Source of the DNA: Hordeum vulgare subsp. vulgare
Lineage: Eukaryota; Streptophyta; Magnoliopsida; Poales; Poaceae
Assembly (NCBI RefSeq): GCF_904849725.1
Contig: NC_058519.1
Coordinates: forward strand, 181,401,703-181,465,702
Direction of reading: 5' to 3'
Length of the DNA: 64,000 nucleotides
In this document: positions 23,241 through 34,857 of the stretch, piece after piece
Layout: the number at the start of each line of letters is the position of its first letter
Numbering within the stretch: the stretch's first letter is position 1
The notes under the pieces: generated by a model
Told to the model about the DNA's origin: nothing
Database searches by the model: none
What the model saw: only the letters and a program-made list of their open reading frames with translations
Translations under genes and position numbers: made by a program

Positions 23241-23359
23241 CTAATAAACCTCTCTCATAAGCAAGACATGATCGAACCCCAGAACTCTATGGGTGTTAGA
23301 TTCATTGCAATCACATAGTGACGTGAACTAGATTATTGACTCTAGTGCAAGTGGGGGAT

Positions 23360-25115
23360 TGTTGGAAATATGCCCTAGAGGCAATAATAAATTGGTTATT
23401 ATTATATTTCCTTGTTCAGGATAATTTTCTATTATTCATGCTATAATTGTACTAACCGAAAACCGTAATACATGTGTGAATATATAGATCATAATGTGTC
23501 CCTAGTGAGCCTCTAGTTGGATAGCTCGTTGGTCAATAGATGATCATGGTTTCCTGATCATGGACATTGGATGTCATAGATAATGGGATCACATCATCTG
23601 GGAATGATGTGATGGACAAGACCCAATCCTAAGCATAGCACTAGACCGTGTTGTTCGTCTGCTAAAGCTTTTCTAATATCAAGTATCATTTCCTTAGATC
23701 ATGAGATTGTGCAACTCCCGGATACCGTAGGATTGCTTTGGGTGTATCAAATGTCACAATGTAAGTTGGTGATTATAAAGGGGCACTACAAGTATCTCCG
23801 AAAGTGTATGTTCGGTTCTACGAATTGAGACTGGGATTTGTCACTCCGTGGGACGGAGAGGTATCTCTGGGCCCACTCGGTAATACATCATTATACTGAG
23901 CTCAATGTGACTAAGGAGTTAGCCACGGGATGATGTGTTACGGAATGGGTAAAGAGACTTGCCGGTAACGAGATTGAACAAGGTATAGGGATACCAACAT
24001 CGAATCTCGGGCAAGAATCATACCGGTAGACAAAGGGAATTGCATATGGGATTGATTGAAGCCCCGACATCATGGTTCATCCGATGATATAATCTTGGAA
24101 CATGTGGGAGCCAACATAGATATCCAGACCCCCGCTGTTGGTTATTGACCGGAGAGGTGTCTCGGTCATGTCTGCATGCTTCCCAAACCCGTAGGGTCTA
24201 CACACTTAAGGTTCGATGACGCTAGGGTTATATGGGAATAGTGTACGTGGTTACCGAAGATTGTTCGGAGCCCCAGATGAGATCCCGGACATCACGAAGT
24301 GTTCCAGAATGGTCCGGAGGTAAAGATTCATATATAGTAAGTGAGGATTTGATCACCGGAAGTGTTTCACGCGTCACGAGTAATGTACCAGGACCACCGG
24401 AAGGGTTCCGGGGGCCACCGGGAAGGGCCACCAGCCCCGAACTGCTACATGTGCCAAAAGGTGGGTGGGAACCAGCCCCTATGTGGGTTGGTGCGCCTCC
24501 ACCATCAGCCCAAGGTGCGGCAAGGGGCTAAGGGGCCAAACCCTAGGAGTGGAGGGGCTGCCTTGAGCCCAAAGCCCACCTTGGTGCGCCACCCCTCCAC
24601 CCATCTAGGGCTGCCGCACCCCTTTGGGTGGAAACCCTAAGGGTGGGCACGCTCCTCCCTCTCCTCCTATATATAGTGGAGGGTTTGGGGCTGTTTTGAG
24701 ACACAATCTCTCTCTCTTGGCGCAGCCCTACTCCACATCCTCCTCGTCCTACGTAGTGCTTGGCGAAGCCCTATCGGAATACCACACAGCTCCACAGTCA
24801 CCACGTCGTCGTGCTGTCGGAGCTCTCCCTCAACCTCTCCTCCCTCCTTGCTGGATCAAGGCATTGGAGACGTCACCAGGATGCACGTGTGTTCAACGCG
24901 GAGGCACTGTTGTTCGGTGCATAGATCGGAATCCACTGCAATCTAAATCGATACGAGTACGACTCAATCAACCGCGTTCTAGCAACGCTTCCTCTTTGCG
25001 ATCTTCAAAGGTATGAAGATGCTCTACCTCTTTCCTTGTTGTTGGTTTCTCCATAGATATTAGACATATCCTTGTGTGACGTAGGATTTTTTTAAAATTA
25101 CTACATTCCCCAACA
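23360..25115 (+). repeat. 3' LTR of C2 (Angela type, 1756 bp)
   Basis: Starts TGTTGGAAATATGCCCTAGAGG right after the polypurine tract AGTGCAAGTGGGGGAT, and ends ACATTCCCCAACA. TATA motif CCTATATATAGTGGAGGG near 24667. It aligns with the 5' LTR throughout with scattered differences and small indels. Confidence 0.9.
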
Positions 25116-25148
25116 AAAACATCATCACAGATATTGACGATGAGTAGC

Positions 25149-27392
25149 CTAGTGGGGATGCAGATCCTTCAGGAGGGCAGCATGCTGTCCTCGGACCTTG
25201 TAGTCGTCAGAAATCCTCGATCCATCCCGTGCATTCGAGAGAAGGTACTCATAGAGCCCGTCCTTGGGCTTTGGCTTTGTGATACAGTAGGGGAACACGT
25301 ACTTGTTCCTCTTGTAGTACAAAGAGGATCCCTTGGCTTTGATCTTCTCGACTTCCTTCGCTATGAAGGAATTGATGTTCCCCTTGTCCACATCATCATC
25401 ACACTGATACTACACACACAAATAAATTACATTAATACATTATGCGTTCATATAGTAAAACATGTAAAGGAACTAAATGAACAAACAAAATTTCAACTAG
25501 GGTTAAATCTCATAGACTTCATCGTGGTCAAAGTCTAGATCATACGGGTCATAGAACCCAGTCATGTCCAGCTTCCTCTTCTTGCCCTCAGGATCCTTCT
25601 CCTGCAATGGGATAGTGCATTGCCTTAGATTGTAGTATTTACATAAATCTCCAGATCCTTACATGCAGTGCTGGTGCCAGGACTCAAATATTACCACTCA
25701 AGCCGAATACATATGATTATTAACACATCATTTTCCACAATTTCCTTGCATGTTAGAAATTTAATTTGTTGTTTCATAATCTTCCTCAAAAAAATTTGGT
25801 CAGTTAGTTGTACAACCTCTACTCATTTGGTTCCATCCACACAATAGCATGCATGGCGTGATCTAGTTTTACTTCTTCAGTGTTGCACCAAATAGCAAAT
25901 ATTTTAAGGTTCAAAAAGTTATCTCCTTCTAAATTCATGGACCAAACAGAAGCACTTCTACAATTATTTTCGTGGAATGGGCACGCATGAGATCGATCAT
26001 TCCCCATGAATGCAAAAAATAGCATGGTTGACCAATGACCACGTAGATATAGGTAGACAGATCAAACACAAGCACATCATCACAATAACAAGTGAGAACT
26101 CAAAATTTACCAAAAGAGAAGGAAGAAACTAATATTAACCCAAAAAAGCAGCATGCTACCTTCTCGTAATCAACATATGCAATACATCTTCAACAAAGTA
26201 TAGATAACTTCAACCACTAGTTGGATATAACATGTTAAACTTTGTTGAAGCAATATGATACATTATGCAATATGATAGTAAACTATAAATGCATATATCT
26301 CGTACTAGTAACATCTTTAATTGCAGTAGTCACCAAAACAACAAATTGATATACCATAAAGGAATCAAGTGACATTTAATCAGTTGATTGGTGCCTCAAT
26401 GCATCCCTTCAAAATTATATTCTATCTCATGTCAATCAAAATTAATGTATTCATTTTAGGCATATGACATACAAAACCCTATCTATGTACAACTAAAGCA
26501 CTAATCTAACAAGCATATATCTCTGTAGCATTCAACCACTAATATAATAAGCATTTATCTATGAACCATTCAAGTACAAATATCCCTATATTGTATCTCC
26601 TCTCCTTCAAAATTAATGCATTCCTTTTAGGCATATGACATACAGAACCCTATCTATGTACAATTGGAGCACAAATCTAACAATCATAGGCATATGACAT
26701 ACAGAACCCTATCTATGTACAATTGGAGCACAAATCTAACAATCATATATCTGTGTAGCATTCAACCACTAATCTAATAAGCATTTATCTATGAAGCATT
26801 CAAGTACAGAGATCCCTATCTCATTGAAATATCTATAGCATTTTCACACGAATTTATTACAACAAATCTAAGGCACAAAATCTAATACAAAAACCCCATC
26901 AAGAAAACCCCAAATAGAAATCCCCAGCCGGAAAACCCCATCTAGAGAAGACCCCATCTACAAAAACCCATCTAGAAAACCAAGTAATCTAACCCTACAT
27001 TCTAAATATTAGAACTAGAAAAGGAAATAGCATCTCAGGAAAAAGAACTACCTCCTCGTCGCTAGCCTGCGCATCGCCACTTGACGCCGTGACCTCCTGC
27101 TCCGGCACCTCCTTCTCCAGATCCGCAACAGGGACAGCGGTTGCGGTGTGTCCCACATCGCCCTTGACGCCGCCAACATCCTGCACTGCTTCTACCACGG
27201 TCGCCGTGCCAGACTTCTCCAACACATCCCCGGCCGCAGCACCGACAGCGCGACGAGTGTCCTCCGTTGGAAAGAGGTGGGAGATGGAGGTGAGGGAGAA
27301 TATGTGATGGGAGAGAGCGAGAAGATGCAGTGGGGGAGCACGAGACGAGGCGACAGAGGGAGGGAGACGAATTGGGGGGAATCGTGGGAGCG
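25149..27392 (-). pseudogene. Three-exon zf-XS-like gene remnant
   Basis: Minus-strand exons inferred from splice signals. Exon 1 ends at 27052 (SGDAQASDEE then GTAGTT). Exon 2 is 25601-25518 (EKDPEGKKRKLDMTGF...DFDHDE). Exon 3 is 25403-25149 and ends in TAG. Introns are 1450 and 114 bp, and all joins are in phase. Exon 3 resembles the zf-XS zinc finger of plant XS-domain proteins, some of which act in RNA silencing. It has the pattern PYC...DGLYEYLL-xx-ARD...QHAALLKDL. Two presumed metal ligands look lost, with FPYC where CPYC is expected and SNAR where SHAR is expected. No in-frame ATG is visible in exon 1. It is probably a pseudogene, and the family call is moderate. Confidence 0.5.
26458..26830 (-). 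repeat. Tandem repeats in intron 1 of the zf-XS-like remnant
   Basis: A 59-bp unit starting AGGCATATGACATACAGAAC occurs twice without a difference (26629-26687 and 26688-26746). A diverged copy with longer flanks (to AAGCATTTATCTATGAA) lies at 26458-26600. Non-coding. Just downstream, 26885-26985, degenerate AAAACCCCATCTAG-like repeats follow. Confidence 0.8.
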
Positions 27393-27416
27393 ATGCGCCC
27401 GGAGGTACTTCCCCTC

Positions 27417-27424
27417 CTTTTATA
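27417..27424 (-). promoter_or_regulatory. TATA box of the zf-XS-like remnant
   Basis: TATAAAAG within CCTATAAAAGGAGGGG on the minus strand, followed by a pyrimidine-rich leader (CCCCCCAATTCGTCTCCCTC). It lies about 365 bases upstream of the exon 1 donor. Element G is inserted about 60 bases further upstream (27483), removing any distal promoter. Confidence 0.55.
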
Positions 27425-27482
27425 GGATGGGACAGTTTTGGCAATTTTGGCCACCACGTGCTATCCCACGACCGTCGTATGT

Positions 27483-30400
27483 TGTAACATCCCAAAATTA
27501 TAAATTTTGGAATGTTAATATAATTATTAGATTGATTGTTTGTTTGTTTGCCTGAGTGATTGAAACTTGTGTGAAATCTGAAACTTTTCAAAACTTTTGA
27601 AAAGAGAGGGAATAAAATGACTTTCCCCTTCTCCGGTGAATTCAAATTCAATCTTTTAAAAACAAAGAGAGAAGATGACATGACTTCTTCAACTATAAAG
27701 AATTTGAACGGAGATATTTGCATTGAATTCTTTTGCTCTTTCATTCGTTTTCTTCGTGCATGAAATGTCGGGAAATACATTCTAGAGAGGAGGAACATGA
27801 CCCTCAAACCCACGGGCATTTTGAAAGTTATTTGAACCCTAAAACTTAGAGGGTCATTTGAAAATTATTTGCAAAAGAAAATAAACCTTTTAGGCAATTT
27901 TGTGAAAATAATTTTTTATGAAGTTTTTATTTTTGCCGTGGAAAAATGCCCATCATTTATATTTTTTTCTGATAATTTTAGTATACAAAAACTCTTTATT
28001 TCGAATTGACTTGATTTCCTTTTATAGTTTTAGTTTCCTAGTTTTAAAAATAGGAAAGAAATCGTTTCTATTAGGAAACTCGAGGTGGCCCTTTAAGACT
28101 TTTCCTTTCACTAGCCCACGAAGATCATCTTCTTCCTCTATCTCTTCTTCACGTCACAGAAACTTGCCTTCCGTGGACAGAGGATCCCCACCTCCGGGAT
28201 TCGCGAAGCTCTTCCCTTCCCAGCGCCTCCCGTCACCTCTATAAAAAACCCCTGCACCTCCTCGTTCCATTCCCGTTGAAAACTTCCCCTCTCCTCGCCT
28301 CTAACTCGCGCCCCACCTCGCCGGAGTCGTCACCAGAAACTCGCCAGAGAACTTCCCCCGTCGGCCCCCCCACCTGAGGCTCCTCCACCTCGCTGCACCC
28401 ACCCCACCCCGCCACCACCCCCCCTCCACCGCCGCCCCTCCCCACCCCGTCGCCCTGCAACCTCGCCCCTCCCTGGAACCAGCGAGCAGCAGCACCACCA
28501 GCAGCTTCCCACCTCGCCCCCCCTGCAACCCTCCCTCCACCTCGTCTCCCTCCCCTCCCTGGAGCCCCTCCACCCTTCGCCCCGCCTCCACCACTCCTCC
28601 CGCCGGCCCCTCCCCCACCCCCGCCGGAGTTGCCCACCCTCGCCGGAGAAGGCTCCTACTACTCCCAGCCGAGATAACCTCTCCTCCCTTTTCTTTTTTT
28701 ACTTGTTCTGTTTTTTTGTATTGTGTAGTTTCATCCCTTAGATCTAGATCCTACGGTGTAGATTAGGAAGTACTTACCCCTTCGGTTTTCTAAAAATAAC
28801 CGGTCCATCAGTTATGTGAACCGAAGCATTTTCTTATTTAGCGGCCATCCGCTGTTTAGCCTATGCAGCAAACACCCTTAGCCAATCAGGGACTGCCACG
28901 TAGTCTGTAGCAATTGTTTTATTTTTTCTGTTTAGTTCCAAAAACAGCAAAGTTCCAATCTTGTTTAGCCCATAACTTTTGATGCCGAAGTCCAATGATG
29001 TTGATTATTTCTCCAGTAGCTCACAAATTTCTTGTAGTGTTTAAAACATATAATTTGACTATGTTTGAAATTCTCAAATATAAGTTAGATCAGATTTAGT
29101 TTAAACCTTGTTTTGCCTATTCCAGGAGTATAAAAATAGATTTTAATTTGATTCCTTTTGGTAATGATCACTAGTGATCTTATTTATCAGTGGTAATAAT
29201 TTCAGATTTGTTTGAGTATTTTTGCTCACTGTTTCTTGTGAAACAATTTCTGTTTCACGTCTTTTAGGATTTCGGCTAATTCCTTTTCTACTTTTGTTTT
29301 AAAATATTTTATTTATTATTTCAGAAACATTATTCTTTTGTTTATGTTAATTAACAGTAGTTTTGCAACAAGTTTTATTTTATTTTTATTTGTTATCATG
29401 AAATCAATTCTAGTTCCTTAGTAACTTGCAATTGGTTTCCGCATTGTTTCAAATCCCGTTTGGGAATACTTTCAAAAAGTTTTGTGAAAAATACTTTATT
29501 GAACTTATATCTTAGTTCCTTGTTATTATTTTCTGTTAGACAAAAACTATTTAGTGTTTGACGTAGTAGAAGACTCTCTAGTCTTATTTGAAGTTCCTTT
29601 CGGATTCCTATTCGCTCTCTCTTTGTTTTGATTACTAGAATGATTGCTAGTATGAGTGCTTATGTGAATGATATGTTTGTTATATAGATTTCATCGGAGA
29701 GTGACGAGTAGTCTATCAAGTTATTTCTCGAGAAATTCTTCTTCGTCAACATCACCAGGCAAGTCACTTTGATCATACTATCACCTATGTTTTATGCACC
29801 GTAGTTCTACCATCCTATGCCCAATTGCATGCTGCTTAGGTACTTGGAAATTTTAGTATAGATTGTAGTATCATGTGGTAGGCACACAACAACCCCGATA
29901 CTTGGCCCCGGGACGACAAATTTCATATTGCTATGCTTGAGTCGACGGGAATTCGGTTGAGTGCATAACACGAGTGATGCGAGGTTGATTTAATATTCAA
30001 GACCGGTTAAGACAAGATTTTCAAGACCTCGGACGCAATGCAACTCTGGGTGAAGGACGGTTGATCGACTCCCTGGAGAACCCAGTGGATGACCCGGGAT
30101 GTTGGGGACGGCCATGACATCCTGCGGAAAGCTTCACCCAGGCTCAAAGAGACGGATGGATACATTCAAGACCCAAGGCTTACCTGCACAGCCACAAGCC
30201 ATTATGGGCTCTGGCTTGGTTGGACAACGCGGCGACTCTGGACAGGCGGTGCTAGCAGATGTAGAAGAACGGTAGGAATGGATGGGCACCGACAGGGATT
30301 CGGAGGGACCCATTGAAAGACCATGTTTTCATCATCCGGTCTTCAAACACCCTGTAGTGCGAGGACATACTCGGAGGCGATCAAATCTTGTGGGGAACGT

Positions 30401-31017
30401 GTGCAAAACTCTGCAGAGTACTCAAACCTAATTGATTAGCCGTGTCCACGGTCATGGACAACTTGAGCCAAAGGAACTGAAGTTATCTGGATTTCTCAAC
30501 ACCATTAAATATATTTGATGAGGGTAATTATTGACAACATGGGTACGAGAATTGGTTGGTGGAACCATCTCGTTAACAACCAACAATGTAGTAACATTTT
30601 GCTTTTAGCCCTCTCTTGATGTAGGAAAAAATTTGCTTTACGCTAAAAACTTACAACCCCACCTGCTATATATGCATATAGTATAGATGACATTTTACCC
30701 CTCTCTTATGTGACTTGCCGGCATATTCAATATGCTGACCTACACGGCTGCAACGTCTTATGTTGCAGATATTTTTCTTCGACGAGTAAGAGTACAATCC
30801 AGGGTTACGGTCTATACTCAACTTGCTGTTGGTGTTCATTGGGACTCCACTCCCTTGACCGGTTCCGCTGAGATATTTAAGGTATATATCAGTTTTACGC
30901 TATTTACATGTGATTTCACTTTGATATATACATTGATGTACTGTGTGTGCCAGCATACTGATCCAGGGATGGCACGGAAACACACAGGCTTGACTCGTCT
31001 TGAGTCGGGTCGCTACA
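27483..31017 (+). repeat. 5' LTR of element G (3535 bp)
   Basis: Promoter features include TATA-like CTCTATAAAAAACCCC near 28238, then a very C-rich leader (28380-28620). The position that reads GCCGAGGTAACC in the 3' LTR (44018-44029) reads GCCGAGATAACC here. A segment CATCACCAGGCAAGTCAC near 29750 is shared with other Triticeae Gypsy LTRs. Long ORFs on the opposite strand of the C-rich part are composition artefacts. Confidence 0.88.
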
Positions 31018-31021
31018 GAAA

Positions 31022-31033
31022 TGGTATCAGAGC
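31022..31033 (+). promoter_or_regulatory. Primer binding site of element G (initiator tRNA-Met)
   Basis: TGGTATCAGAGC, four bases after the LTR end CTACA. Complementary to the 3' end of initiator tRNA-Met. Confidence 0.85.
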
Positions 31034-31496
31034 ACATGTTGACTGTAGGACGTGACCCCTAGAAACTGGAAATTTCTTAGGATAGGATCTCTCAAAAATC
31101 TTATTTTCGAAAATACCTTTTACTTCTCATCTCTTCTGAGTTCATCAAATGTTCTCTCTCACCTCAAATAGTTATACAATCCCCTTACCCCTTCGACCTC
31201 ATGAAGAATCAACGGAGTTCTACTTCAAAGTAAAGAGGATTTCACAATTGAAGCTACACCAATAGTAGACTCCCAAGACCCGAAGAACTCGAGACCCTGA
31301 AGTGTCTGAATAATTATATGACCATTAGAAGTCCAAACCCCTGTTATATACCAACGTTAGATACGATGATTTGTGAACCGACTTTGGTGTGTGTTTTCCG
31401 ACGGCCACAAATAAAACCTATTCTCAAAAATATTGTTTGTGTTGTGTGTACCTCCCTCTCTTACCCGTCTCATCCCCAAAACCTCAACCCTACCAG

Positions 31497-32462
31497 ATGG
31501 AGTATGAAGCTGGACTTGTAGTCTCTGGACCAATGACCCAGCTGGAAGCTGAAATATGGATTCAGAACATGGAGAACCACTTCGGGAGCAACTTGATCTC
31601 AAGGAAGTATGAAGTGGAACACGCTCTCCAGTACTTTACCCAGAGTGCTGCTATCTGGTGGAAAATGCATCACGCCATACAAGGATTTAGTGGAAAGAAA
31701 GTTGGGAAGAATTCAAGAAGACCCTGTTAAGATCCCGACTTATTCAGAAGGGCTATGACAATCCGAAGGAGAAGACTTGTGCATGCAAGATCTATGGAGA
31801 AATAGGACACGCCCAAGAAGAACACACGGATGGATGCACTCATTGTGAAGAAAATCACCCAGCTGAGGAATGCCCAACCAGTCAGGTGACTTGTTTCTTG
31901 TGTGAAGGAACCACCCACTACCGAGCTCAGTGTCACATTTACCCCAAGGTGCAACAAGTTGTCAAGCAGCAGAAAGATGCAGTGAAGGAAACCCTCAAGA
32001 AGAAGATTCTAGAAGAACCGGTGATGAATGAAAATATTGAAGACCCTGATGGACAAGGTCTGACCAGATTTTTCTGCAATGCATGCTACTCATGTGGAGA
32101 AGAAGGACATTATTCAGAGGACTGCACGAAGAGAAGCCAAGAGTATCTGGGAAACTTCCCGACGGAAGAAGTGGAGTTTGATCCACTTGAAATAGAAGAA
32201 CTGGCCAAAATAAAGGAGTCCGGAAAGAAGAAAAAGTACCCTCGGAAGAACCAAATCTCTGCAGGCATAGACCTGAGTCATGTCAGATGTTACAAGTGTA
32301 TGAAATTTGGCCACCACAAATACATGTGCTCAGGAAGGAAGCCGGGAATCCAAGGAGCAAAAGCAGAAGTTAAGAAGCCTCGAGACTTGTCAGAAATCAT
32401 TTGCTTTTGTTGCAAGGAAGCATGACATTTTGCCAGCGATTCTCCACAAAGGAAGAAAGCTA
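31497..32462 (+). pseudogene. gag: Gypsy gag with a series of zinc knuckles, element G
   Basis: Starts at ATG 31497 (MEYEAGLVVSGPM). A Retrotrans_gag-like core follows: EAEIWIQNMENHFG and ALQYFTQSAAIWW. A frameshift near 31690-31715 is needed to continue into SWEEFKKTLLR. Cysteine/histidine knuckles follow: CTHCEENHPAEEC (one residue short), then three CX2CX4HX4C knuckles CFLCEGTTHYRAQC, CYSCGEEGHYSEDC and CYKCMKFGHHKYMC. A last CFCCKEA is broken by TGA at 32423. It would package RNA in particles. The number of knuckles is well above the one or two usual for plant Gypsy gag. Confidence 0.75.
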
Positions 32463-32827
32463 GAATGGAGTAGTTAAGTTTTGACCATGGCAATAAGTGT
32501 AATCTGAAGCACTCTTGTTTTTCATGAGATCATGGAGTGAAAAAAATTGTAACAGAAGTCCCTGAGATTGTAATAACATCATGAATAAATGGAATTTATT
32601 GTCTCATGATTGTCTATGTTGAAACTGTATGTGTTGTTTCTCTTCGAAACAAAGATCTCTGAACAATTATGAGGATATGAGAAAATATGGTCTATGCAGG
32701 CATGACTATAATTCATTTAAGTGTGGTAGTAATCGGTAAACCCACAGGATCCATTGAGTAGGAATGTACCATGATTACCAAGGAGACACATACATTCCTC
32801 TGAGTACCTATTTACTGACACCTGCAG
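32463..32827 (+). other. Spacer between gag and the unknown ORF of element G
   Basis: Non-coding. It ends TACTGACACCTGCAG immediately before the ATG of the next ORF, which looks like a splice acceptor. No donor is proven. Confidence 0.4.
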
Positions 32828-33058
32828 ATGACAACTCTCTACGAGTCATTCCTCAAGGGCCCAGAAACGATCATGACCCTGACCAGTGATCATGATTACC
32901 CGAAAATCCTGAAGGACATGATGAAGCACATTCATCTTGAAGGAGATGCAGTCTACAAAGGCTACCCATTCATGGAAAGTGGAGTAGAACTTTGGTATGT
33001 AGAAGTACACCTCCACCAGGTGAACGGAGTTTGTCCAAAGACTATGGGACAATACTTT
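32828..33058 (+). CDS. Unknown ORF of element G, first segment (77 codons)
   Basis: An ORF starting MTTLYESFLKGPETIM and open to 33058, where C3 is inserted after a phenylalanine codon. When C3 and one ACTTT target copy are removed, the frame continues without change at 41705 and ends at 41929, giving 151 codons with no stop. The segment has acidic and aromatic residues (GVELWYVEVHLHQVNG). I do not recognise a family. By layout it is an accessory ORF of a non-autonomous element, placed after gag. Open frame in a sequence otherwise carrying lesions suggests it was coding recently. Confidence 0.55.
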
Positions 33059-34843
33059 TGTTGGAAATATGCCCTAGAGGCAATAATAAAATGGTTACTA
33101 TCATATTTCCTCGTTCATTTTAATCGTCTATCGTTCATGCTATAATTGTATTAACAGGAAACAGTAATACATGTGTGAATGAATAGATCACAATGTGTCC
33201 CTAGCAAGCCTCTAGTGGCTAGCTCGTTATTCAATAGATGATCATGGTTTCCTGATCATGGGCATTAGATGTCATTGATAACGGGATCACATCATTGGGA
33301 GAATGATGTGATGGACAAGACCCAATCTTAAGCCTAGCACTAGATCGTATTGTTCGTATGCTAATGCTTTTCTAATGTCAAGTATATTTTCCTTCGACCG
33401 TGAGATTGTGAAACTCCCGGATACCGTAGGAGTGCTTTGGGTGTATCAAACGTCACAACGTAACTGGGTGACTATAAAGGTGCACTACGGGTACCTCCGA
33501 AAGTGTCTGTTGGGTTGGTACGAATCGAGATCGGGATTTGTCACTCCGTGTGACGGAGAGGTATCTCTGGGCCCACTCGGTAGAACATCATCATGAGCTC
33601 AATGTGACTAAGGAGTTAGTCACACGATGACGTGCTACGGAACGAGTAAAGAGACTTACCGGTAACGAGATTGAACAAGGTATAGGTATACCGACGATCG
33701 AATCTCGGGCAAGTTCTATACCGATAGACAAAGGGAATCGTATACGGGATTGATTGAATCCTTGACATCGTGGCTCATCCGATGAGATCATCGTGGAGCA
33801 AGTGGGAGCCACCATGGGTATCCAGACCCCGCTCATGGTTATTGGCCAGAGAGGTGTCTCGGTCATGTCTGCCTGTCTCCCGAACCCGTAGGGTCTACAC
33901 ACTTAAGGTTCGATGACGCTAGGGTTATAGGGAATTGTTATACGAGGTTACCGAAAGTTGTTCGGAGTCCCAGATGAGATCCCGGACGTCACGAGGAGCT
34001 CCAGAATGGTCCGGAGGTAAAGTTGATATATAGGACGGATGGTTTCATACACCGGAAGTGTTTCGGGCGTCACCGGTAACGTACCGGGACCACCGGGACC
34101 ACCGGAGGTGGCCCCGGGGGACCACCGGAGGTGGCCCCGGGGGACCACCAAAGGGGGGCAACGACACCGGGAGGTAAGGTGGGCCAAGTGGGGGTGGGAA
34201 CCAGCCCCTAGGTGGGCTGGTGCGCCTCCCCACTCAGCCCATGGCGCAAGGGAAAGAAAAAAGGGGGGGGCAAACCCTAGGCCAGGTGGGCCTAAGGCCC
34301 ACCAGTGGGTGCGCCACCCCCTCCTTCCCCTCTGGCCGCCGCACCACCCATCTCGGAAGGCTATCGCACTCCGTAGGGTGGGAACCCTAGGGGTGGCACC
34401 CCCTCTCCCCTTCCCCTATATATAGTGGGCACTTTTGGCCTTTGGAGGACACGGTTTTCCCTCTCTCTCGGCGCATCCCTGCTCTTCTTCCTCCTCCTCT
34501 CCGCCGGTGCTTGGCGAAGCCCTGCCGGGAGACCTCCTCTCTCCACCGACACCACTCCGTCGTGTTGGTGGACTTCTTCCCCAACCTCTCCCTCCTCCTT
34601 GCTGGATCAAGGTGCGGGACACGTCACCGGGCTGCACGTGTGTTGAACGCGGAGGTGCCGTTGTTCGGCACTAGATCGGAATCGCCGCGAGTACGACTCC
34701 ATCAACCGCGTTCTAGCAATGCTTCCGCTTAGCGATCTTCAAAGGTATGAAGATGCTCTTATCCCTCTCTCGTTGCTGGTATCTCCATAGGAAGAACTGA
34801 ATATGCGTAGGAAAATTTTGAATTTATGCTACGTTCCCCAACA
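33059..34843 (+). repeat. 5' LTR of C3 (1785 bp)
   Basis: TGTTGGAAATATGCCC to ACGTTCCCCAACA. TATA motif CCTATATATAGTGGGC near 34414. It is 22 bases longer than the 3' LTR because GGAGGTGGCCCCGGGGGACC is present twice in tandem near 34099-34147. Confidence 0.93.
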
Positions 34844-34844
34844 G

Positions 34845-34857
34845 TGGTATCAGAGCC
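34845..34857 (+). promoter_or_regulatory. Primer binding site of C3 (initiator tRNA-Met)
   Basis: TGGTATCAGAGCC, one base after the LTR. Intact form of the motif. Confidence 0.9.

Larger units (their letters stand above)
16391..25115 (+). mobile_element. Complete but decayed Angela-type Copia element C2
   Basis: Both LTRs are present (16391-18134 and 23360-25115). Target copies are GAAAC (16386-16390) and AAAAC (25116-25120), four of five bases matching. The order leader, gag, protease, integrase, RT, RNase H confirms Copia. Coding sequence is riddled with stops and indels. It also has a triplicated segment in integrase and lacks about 0.2 kb of RNase H. The LTRs differ at several positions already in the first 40 bases, so this is an old insertion, older than C3. 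It separates the zf-XS-like gene piece from its probable 3' flank. Confidence 0.9.

Noticed and set aside
28239..28637. Long Gly-rich minus-strand ORFs in the C-rich leader of the G LTR (also 43590-44084)
   Set aside because: They arise from low-complexity C-rich sequence, change freely between the two LTRs and have no recognisable domain.
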